The translations under genes were made by a program, and so were the position numbers. This document shows positions 18,054 to 22,560 of a DNA stretch of 22,560 bases, one piece after another. The DNA comes from Gymnopilus junonius (taxonomy: Eukaryota > Basidiomycota > Agaricomycetes > Agaricales > Galerinaceae): assembly GCA_015501075.1 (NCBI GenBank), contig JADNYJ010000506.1:1-22560 (forward strand), given 5' to 3'. The notes beneath the pieces were generated by a model that saw only the letters and a list, made by a program, of their open reading frames with translations, ran no database searches and had not been told where the DNA came from. How positions within the stretch are numbered: the first letter of the stretch is position 1; each line of letters starts with the position of its first letter.

Positions 18054-18062
18054 ATTCTTTGC
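18054..18062. repeat. Target duplication of the DNA transposon, left copy (ATTCTTTGC)
   Basis: ATTCTTTGC at 18054-18062 and 20358-20366; the next base is A on both sides, so the duplication is 9 or 10 bp. The uninterrupted copia sequence would read GGATTCTTTGCAAC. Confidence 0.88.
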
Positions 18063-18089
18063 AGTACTTAGTACTCCCCCCCAAATTGT

Positions 18090-18412
18090 TTCTGGACTCC
18101 TAGGGACTCCTTGGGAGTCTATTGGGACTCCATAGAATCCCTGGGACTAGGTTGAGACTCCTATGGGATTGAGTGGGACTGGGTTGGGACTCCTATGGGA
18201 CTGAGTTGGGACTCCCATGGGACTGAGTTGGGACTGAGTTGGGACTCCCTGGGACTGAGTTGGGACTGGGTAGGACTGAGTTGGGACTGAGTTGGGACTC
18301 CCATGGGATTGAGTGGGACTGACTTGGGACTAAGTGGGACTGACTTGGGACTAAGTGAGACTAGGTTGTGACTGGATGGGACTAGGTTGGAACTGGGTTG
18401 AGAATATGTAGG
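18090..18412. repeat. Left subterminal GGGACT repeat array
   Basis: Dozens of short units such as TTGGGACTGAG and TGGGACTCCCA, period mostly 10-11 bp, interspersed with GGACTCC/GGGAGTC palindromic forms. G-rich on the plus strand. Confidence 0.88.
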
Positions 18413-18862
18413 TAGGACTTTTGTTTGCCATAGTGCAGAACAGCTATAATGGCCAGACTCTGGGCTGCAGATAAATAAACCATGGTAGGAAAATTAGACT
18501 AATAAAGTAATTAATTATAATTGAGACAGTAATGGGCACATAGGTATGTTCAGTTTCTCATTACAGAGATTCATCAAAATTTCAAGGTAGAGCCAGGCAC
18601 TCATTTATAGAATGTGCTCACTGGAGATTTTTATTTTTTGGTAGATTATTTTTTTTCTTGAAACCTCTAGTCTTTGGCACAAGCTCTATATCATTATCTG
18701 TATTCTAATCTCATAATGCTTAGTATCATCAGTCTGTGCCTTTTCTGCCTAAGAAATTATGTATATTTTTTTCATAGATTAACAAATAAAATTTGCTCTT
18801 CTGGAGGCATTTTTCATGGTGCAAACTCACCCTAGTTCTAAATTTTGTGCCCTATCCACTAG
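18413..18862. other. AT-rich interior of the DNA transposon, left part
   Basis: Markedly more AT-rich than the flanking LINE and repeat arrays. No convincing coding frame. Confidence 0.5.
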
Positions 18863-19676
18863 AGAGTTTTGATTGATAAAGAATTATTTTGTGGTGTATT
18901 ATCAGTGACTGTTGCTGATTCACCTTCCATGAGGATTGAGTTTTTTAATAAGTTTGGTTTGTCTACCTTATAATTTACATATAAAGTCAAAATAGCTGAC
19001 AATGTCTGAAATGAAGACTTGGGAGACTGAGATTTTCTTATAGAAGTAGATAATAGGCTGGCTTCAATAGCCTGGTTTGATTAACATTCTTTGTCCAAGG
19101 GTTGCAAATGTTTTCCAAAATCTATAGACTTTTCAAAGATGCAACTAATGGTATTTCTCTGTTCAACAAACTTATACATATGGCAGACAGTACACAGTAT
19201 CCTTGACCTTATCAGAGATGGATTTTTATCTGATTTGCCTAGTATTGCACTCTGCACAGCTATAGGTTTAGCCAAAAAAGCTAGTGGCCTACCAATATAT
19301 AGCAATGCTGTGCATGAGGAACAAATTCAACAGAAGGTAGTATGTATTTCAAATTTTGTGATACTAAAGTTATTTTTCTATATAGACTACAAATAAGATT
19401 CAGGAACATTTAAGCACCCTTTGCAATATGCTTATTGACTCTTATAAACTCACAGAGTAGATTAATGAGAGCCTTTATATGTGCACCTCTGAAGTCCTTG
19501 GTATTCTCCCTATTCCAGAAGACATCCAATGAACTAGTGAGTGGTATTGCTAAATTTACACCTAGCATGGATTCAAAGCAAAAATCCTATTTTCTTGCCA
19601 AAATGCAAGAAACACATAAGCTAGTCCATACTCTAGATGCAAAGCAATAAATTCAAAAGAAGATAGTATATATATT
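18863..19676 (+). pseudogene. Decayed, intron-containing gene inside the DNA transposon (unrecognised)
   Basis: Protein-like fragments follow one another on the plus strand. 18863-18970 includes ELFCGVLSVTVADSPSMRIE. 19031-19081 includes LIEVDNRLASIAWFD. 19081-19203 begins LTFFVQGLQMFSKIYRLF and follows directly after WFD if one T is restored. 19205-19336 includes DGFLSDLPSIALCTAIGLAK and ends EEQIQQK. A 49-nt intron (19337-19385, GTAGTA...TATATAG) then joins to TTNKIQEHLSTLCNML, up to TAG at 19458. 19501-19650 includes SGIAKFTPSMDSKQKSYFLA. I do not recognise the family. It could be a captured host gene, which would make the carrier Pack-type, or a ruined transposase. Stops and frameshifts show it is dead. 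Confidence 0.5.
19337..19385 (+). other. Probable spliceosomal intron, 49 nt
   Basis: GT at 19337, AG at 19384-19385, with a branch-like ACTAA (in GATACTAAAG) in the middle. Removing it keeps phase between EEQIQQK and TTNKIQEH. The length is typical of mushroom-forming fungi. Confidence 0.5.
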
Positions 19677-19874
19677 AAGCTTTGTTCACACCTTCCTACA
19701 TCAGGTGTATCAATGTATTATATATAGCAAATTAAAACTAAATAGCACATATGTAAATTGAACCTAAGACTCACTAGAAGTACAATATTTATTAAAAAGC
19801 ACTTTTTAAAGTAGCCTGATTGATCAAAGTCCCTACATCTATTTATGTGATTTGCAAAACTGGCTAGAATAAGT
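19677..19874. other. AT-rich interior of the DNA transposon, right part
   Basis: No coding frame or other structure seen. Confidence 0.5.
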
Positions 19875-20325
19875 TAGGACTGAGTGGGACTGAGTGGGAC
19901 TGACTTGGGACTGAGTGGGACTAAGTCAGACTGGGTGGGACTGAGTTGGGATTCCTTGGGACTCCCTGGGACTGAGCAGGACTGGGCAGGACTGAGTTGG
20001 GACTAAGTGGGACTGGGTTGGGACTCCCAAGGACTCCCATAGAACTGAGTGGGACTGCGTTAGGACTCCATAGGACTGAGTGGGACTGGGTTGGGACTCT
20101 ATGGGACTGAGTGGGACTAGGTTGGGACTGAGTGGAACTCCCATGGGATTGAGTGGGACTGAGTTGGGATTCCCTGGGACTAGGTGGGACTGAGTTGGGA
20201 CTCCCATAGGACTCCTTGGGACTCCCTTGGGAGTCTCTGGTAGTCCAGCAACTCCCATGTGACTCCCTGGGAGTCCCTGGGAATCCATTGGACTCCCATG
20301 GGACTTGGGACTCCCAGTGGAGTCC
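19875..20325. repeat. Right subterminal GGGACT repeat array
   Basis: Same units and same strand sense as the left array (for example GAGTGGGACTGAGTT), longer, with more GGACTCCC and GGGAGTCC palindromic units toward the terminus. Confidence 0.88.
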
Positions 20326-21677
20326 AACCTAAATATGGGGGGGAGTGTAAAGACCTCATTCTTTGCAACAGACATGGCTGACTGATTGTCCATGTACAAC
20401 TTTGCAGGTGTAGTAGGATGATAGCCCAATTCCTGTAACAGATTCTGCATCCATCTTATCTCCATGCCAGCAGCTCCTCCAGCAATGAACTCTGCTTCTG
20501 TTGTCGACCTAGTGACCACAGGCTGCAGTTTGCTTCGCCATGAAACAACCCCTGAACCAAGCTTAACCATGTATCCACTAGTTGATTTGCCACAGTCCTT
20601 GTCCCCACCATGATCAGCATCACAATAAGTTGCAAACAAGTGATTGCCAGTCTCTTCATCAGGACCATACTCTAGCTTTATATCAACTGTGCCCTTCAAA
20701 TAGTGGAACAGGTGTCTGACAGCCTTCCAGTGGGTCATTCCAGGATTGGAATTAAAGCAGGCTAATACACCAACAGTGTATGCAATATCAGGATGAGTCA
20801 TGGTAGCCAGATACATGAGGGATCCAATGGCGCTTATGTATGGGATGTCTTTCATTTCCATCACTTCATCCATAGTCTTAGGACTTTGCTCAGAGGTCAA
20901 CTTTGAACCAGGCACCATAGGTGTGCCAATTGGTTTGCAATCAGCCATATTGAACTCTTCCAGCTTATTGATGATGTACTGGTGCTGAGCCAGGTACAAT
21001 TTGCGATTCTTGCGATCCCTGGTTACTTCAACACCTAATAAGAAGTGGGTTTCACCTAGATCTCTTAGTTTGAATCGCTTGCCAAGTTCAATTACAAAGT
21101 TGTCCAGCATTTCCTTTGACTTAGATGCCATAGTAATGTCATCAACAAAGACAGGTACTATGACTTTGATGCTATCTCGGTCATAGATGTAGAGTGAGGC
21201 ATCACTATAGGTCTTCCTAAACCCAAGATCAGACAGCACCTTTCCTAAGGTCTCACCCCACAAGCATGAAGCCTGCTTTAACCCATACAGGGACTTGTTG
21301 AGCTTACAGACATGATTCTTTCCACCCTGCTTGAATCCCTCTGGCTGCTGCATATAGATCTCCACATCAATATCACTGTTAGTGAATGCATAGGAGATAT
21401 CCACTGAACGCAATTCCATATCCTCAATAGCAGCCAGAGCTAACACAACATGCACAGTTGCCTGATGCATAGTTGAAGCAAAGGTTTCAAAATAGTCCTG
21501 CCCAGGTTGCTGGCTAAAGCCCTTTGCAACCACATGTGATTTGAATCTCTCAATTGACCTATCTACATTGTACTTGGTTTTAAATACCCATTTACACCCA
21601 ATAGCATTCTTATCCTCAGGAAGCTCCACAATAGTCCATGTTCCATTTTCCAGATGCCAGTTGTATTCTTCCAACAT
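19926..21677 (-). CDS. Copia reverse transcriptase and RNase H, C-terminus replaced by transposon-encoded repeats
   Basis: 583 codons on the minus strand from ATG 21677. Residues 1-440 are copia: NAIGCKWVFKTKYN at the RT start, VDISYAFTNSD (catalytic Asp), KLNKSLYGLKQAS, FVDD (the active-site pair, usually YVDD), then RNase H with YCDADHGGDKD, STTEAEFIAG and LYMDNQSAMSVAKN. Residues 441-583 come from the DNA transposon: EVFTLPPIF, then a Pro/Ser/Gly/Val repeat tail translated from the GGGACT array. The natural C-terminus lies at 17829-18053. The copia frame upstream is closed by TGA at 21689-21687 (a Trp position in related proteins), so this ATG is a truncation artefact, not a native start. 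RT and RNase H cores look otherwise complete. Confidence 0.9.
   Translation of the reverse strand: MLEEYNWHLENGTWTIVELPEDKNAIGCKWVFKTKYNVDRSIERFKSHVVAKGFSQQPGQDYFETFASTMHQATVHVVLALAAIEDMELRSVDISYAFTNSDIDVEIYMQQPEGFKQGGKNHVCKLNKSLYGLKQASCLWGETLGKVLSDLGFRKTYSDASLYIYDRDSIKVIVPVFVDDITMASKSKEMLDNFVIELGKRFKLRDLGETHFLLGVEVTRDRKNRKLYLAQHQYIINKLEEFNMADCKPIGTPMVPGSKLTSEQSPKTMDEVMEMKDIPYISAIGSLMYLATMTHPDIAYTVGVLACFNSNPGMTHWKAVRHLFHYLKGTVDIKLEYGPDEETGNHLFATYCDADHGGDKDCGKSTSGYMVKLGSGVVSWRSKLQPVVTRSTTEAEFIAGGAAGMEIRWMQNLLQELGYHPTTPAKLYMDNQSAMSVAKNEVFTLPPIFRLDSTGSPKSHGSPMDSQGLPGSHMGVAGLPETPKGVPRSPMGVPTQSHLVPGNPNSVPLNPMGVPLSPNLVPLSPIESQPSPTQSYGVLTQSHSVLWESLGVPTQSHLVPTQSCPVLLSPRESQGIPTQSHPV
20358..20366. repeat. 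Target duplication of the DNA transposon, right copy
   Basis: ATTCTTTGC, matching 18054-18062. Confidence 0.88.
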
Positions 21678-22138
21678 GGAAGCCTTTCATTTATCAGACT
21701 CATCAGATGAAATAGCCTCCTTATATGATTGAGGGTCAGGTTTGCCACCATGTACAACATGTGCATCTTCAAAATCCTCATCATCATCATCCCCATCATC
21801 AAGGTCAGGGTCAGGTACTGTTGATATATGATTGCGAGCAACTGTCCACCATTCAGTAGGAGGATGTGGGGCACATTTAGACCTTCTCAGAGGCAATGGC
21901 CTATCATCAGAGTCTGATAACTCAACTGGATCAACCTCATTTCTGCAGCGGTGTCTAAGTCTAGGAACAGGAGATGGCAGTGCTTCATGCTCTTCTTGAG
22001 GATCATCATCCAAATATTCAAGCCCAGGTGATTCAGCTCATGGTTTATCAAGTTCAGGTTCTGGTTTGACTTCTTCTGGTTTCCTAATAGCTGGCTGACG
22101 CACAGGCTGTACAATGGGTTCTGCTGTAGGCTGAACCT
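21678..22138 (-). pseudogene. Copia polyprotein linker between integrase and reverse transcriptase
   Basis: In phase with the RT frame: EVQPTAEPIVQPVRQP, a stop at 22040-22038, then an acidic segment with DDGDDDDEDFEDAH and the standard copia lead-in DPQSYKEAISSDESDK, followed by TGA 21689-21687. Such acidic, low-complexity linkers are usual between integrase and RT in copia proteins. Confidence 0.78.
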
Positions 22139-22560
22139 CTAATTGTGGACAATACCACAAGCATCCATATAGTCACAGAATTCCTTAGACATGTATTCAC
22201 CACCTTTATCATCTCTGAAGTGCTTGATCTTTTTACCAGTCAAGTTCTCAGCATATGCCTTGAACTTCTTAAAACAAGTAAACTGGTCACTCTTGTGCTT
22301 CATAGGCATTAATGCCTTAAAGCAACATGAGTCATCTACAAAAGATACCCAATAACGATAGCCTTCGTGAGAGATAACACCAAGATCATGCACATCAGAG
22401 TGAATTAATTCTAGGAGTTCTGTAGCTCGATGCTGTGAAGGAAGAAAAGGATTTGCATGCATCTTTCCAGCCAAACAGGGTTCGCAGATTAGATCAGGCT
22501 TTGCCTTGGAATCCAGTACCAAACCATCAACCATATCCTTAGATATCATAAGCTTGATAT
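22139..22560 (-). CDS. Copia integrase, truncated by internal deletion (partial at right edge)
   Basis: Minus strand, running in from the right edge (IKLMISKDMVDGL). Shows the second half of the HHCC zinc site (CEPCLAGKM), the first catalytic Asp in LELIHSDVHDLG and the second Asp in FRDDKGGEYMS. The frame stops at 22139 just after DACGIVHN, exactly where copia integrases continue toward the third catalytic residue, Glu. The sequence then jumps into the linker, so the Glu and the C-terminal integrase are deleted, and the linker is in another frame. It is inactive as it stands. Confidence 0.9.
   Translation of the reverse strand, partial: IKLMISKDMVDGLVLDSKAKPDLICEPCLAGKMHANPFLPSQHRATELLELIHSDVHDLGVISHEGYRYWVSFVDDSCCFKALMPMKHKSDQFTCFKKFKAYAENLTGKKIKHFRDDKGGEYMSKEFCDYMDACGIVHN

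Larger units (their letters stand above)
18063..20357. mobile_element. Terminal-inverted-repeat DNA transposon, ~2.3 kb, Mutator-like or Pack-type (family unproven)
   Basis: Sits inside copia RNase H coding sequence with a 9-10 bp target duplication. The ends are imperfect inverted repeats of ~40 bp: left CTTAGTACTCCCCCCCA and right (inverted) CTTTACACTCCCCCCCA, both followed by an A/T-rich patch and GGACTCC. Inside each end are long arrays of a GGGACT-core repeat in the same strand sense. The centre, 18413-19874, is AT-rich with a decayed gene. Target duplications of 9-10 bp and long ends fit Mutator-like elements; 8-bp families (hAT, KDZ) fit less well. I see no recognisable transposase motifs, so it is probably non-autonomous. 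Confidence 0.82.

Noticed and set aside
19081..19305. Minus-strand 74-residue frame in the transposon interior
   Set aside because: It is antisense to the better supported plus-strand fragments with the intron.
18090..20325. GGGACT repeat arrays as a CRISPR or ordinary satellite
   Set aside because: Units are short, with no unique spacers, in a eukaryotic transposon context bounded by inverted ends and a target duplication.
19926..20357. Pro/Ser-rich tail of the copia RT/RNase H frame as a genuine protein domain
   Set aside because: It is translated transposon repeat DNA; the true copia C-terminus is at 17829-18053.
1..22560. Left and right copia parts as one linear element split by everything between
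   Set aside because: Both are on the minus strand, but gag lies at lower coordinates than pol, the wrong order for a single interrupted linear element. Only a circle or two elements fits.

Overview
This window is a dense nest of transposable elements from a eukaryotic genome, most likely a filamentous fungus and probably a basidiomycete. The grounds are a Tad1/I-like LINE carrying endonuclease, reverse transcriptase and RNase H, a Ty1/copia element with an initiator-tRNA half-molecule primer site, a 49-nt GT..AG intron, and CpG-to-TpG decay of the repeats. No species can be named from the sequence, and I see no intact ordinary host gene.

Layout on the + strand. 1-1386 (minus) is the intact N-terminal part of a copia polyprotein (Gag, zinc knuckle, protease, start of integrase). 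Its primer-binding site is at 1562-1576 and its 508-bp LTR at 1577-2084. That LTR lies inside LINE copy A (2085-8027, plus; ORF1, ORF2, 3' UTR, poly-A). 8028-9389 is a non-LINE or LINE-5' stretch with an unrecognised reading frame. LINE copy B (from about 9390, plus) has a long ORF1 and the first ~140 bp of ORF2, then stops abruptly at 11447 against the poly-T of LINE copy C (11448-14539, minus). Copy D (14542-17569, plus) follows head to head with C, so C and D form an inverted repeat with arms of about 2.47 kb. A solo copia LTR (16603-17099) with TSD TGGGG sits in D. The poly-A tail of D abuts a truncated minus-strand copia LTR (17570-17780).

To the right lies the C-terminal part of a copia polyprotein (minus): tail 17829-18053, RT/RNase H 20358-21677, linker, and integrase up to the right edge. 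It is split by a 2295-bp terminal-inverted-repeat DNA transposon (18063-20357) with a 9-10 bp target duplication. This transposon has large arrays of a GGGACT-core repeat at both ends and an AT-rich interior holding a decayed, apparently intron-containing gene. It resembles a Pack-type, Mutator-like element and is the best candidate for something undescribed.

The two ends of the window fall within about one codon of each other in the copia polyprotein. Either the sequence is a circular molecule or circularised contig of about 22.56 kb, or this is an assembly coincidence. Most inactivating changes in the LINE copies are C-to-T or G-to-A, with CGA to TGA recurring. That pattern suggests CpG methylation and decay of silenced repeats.
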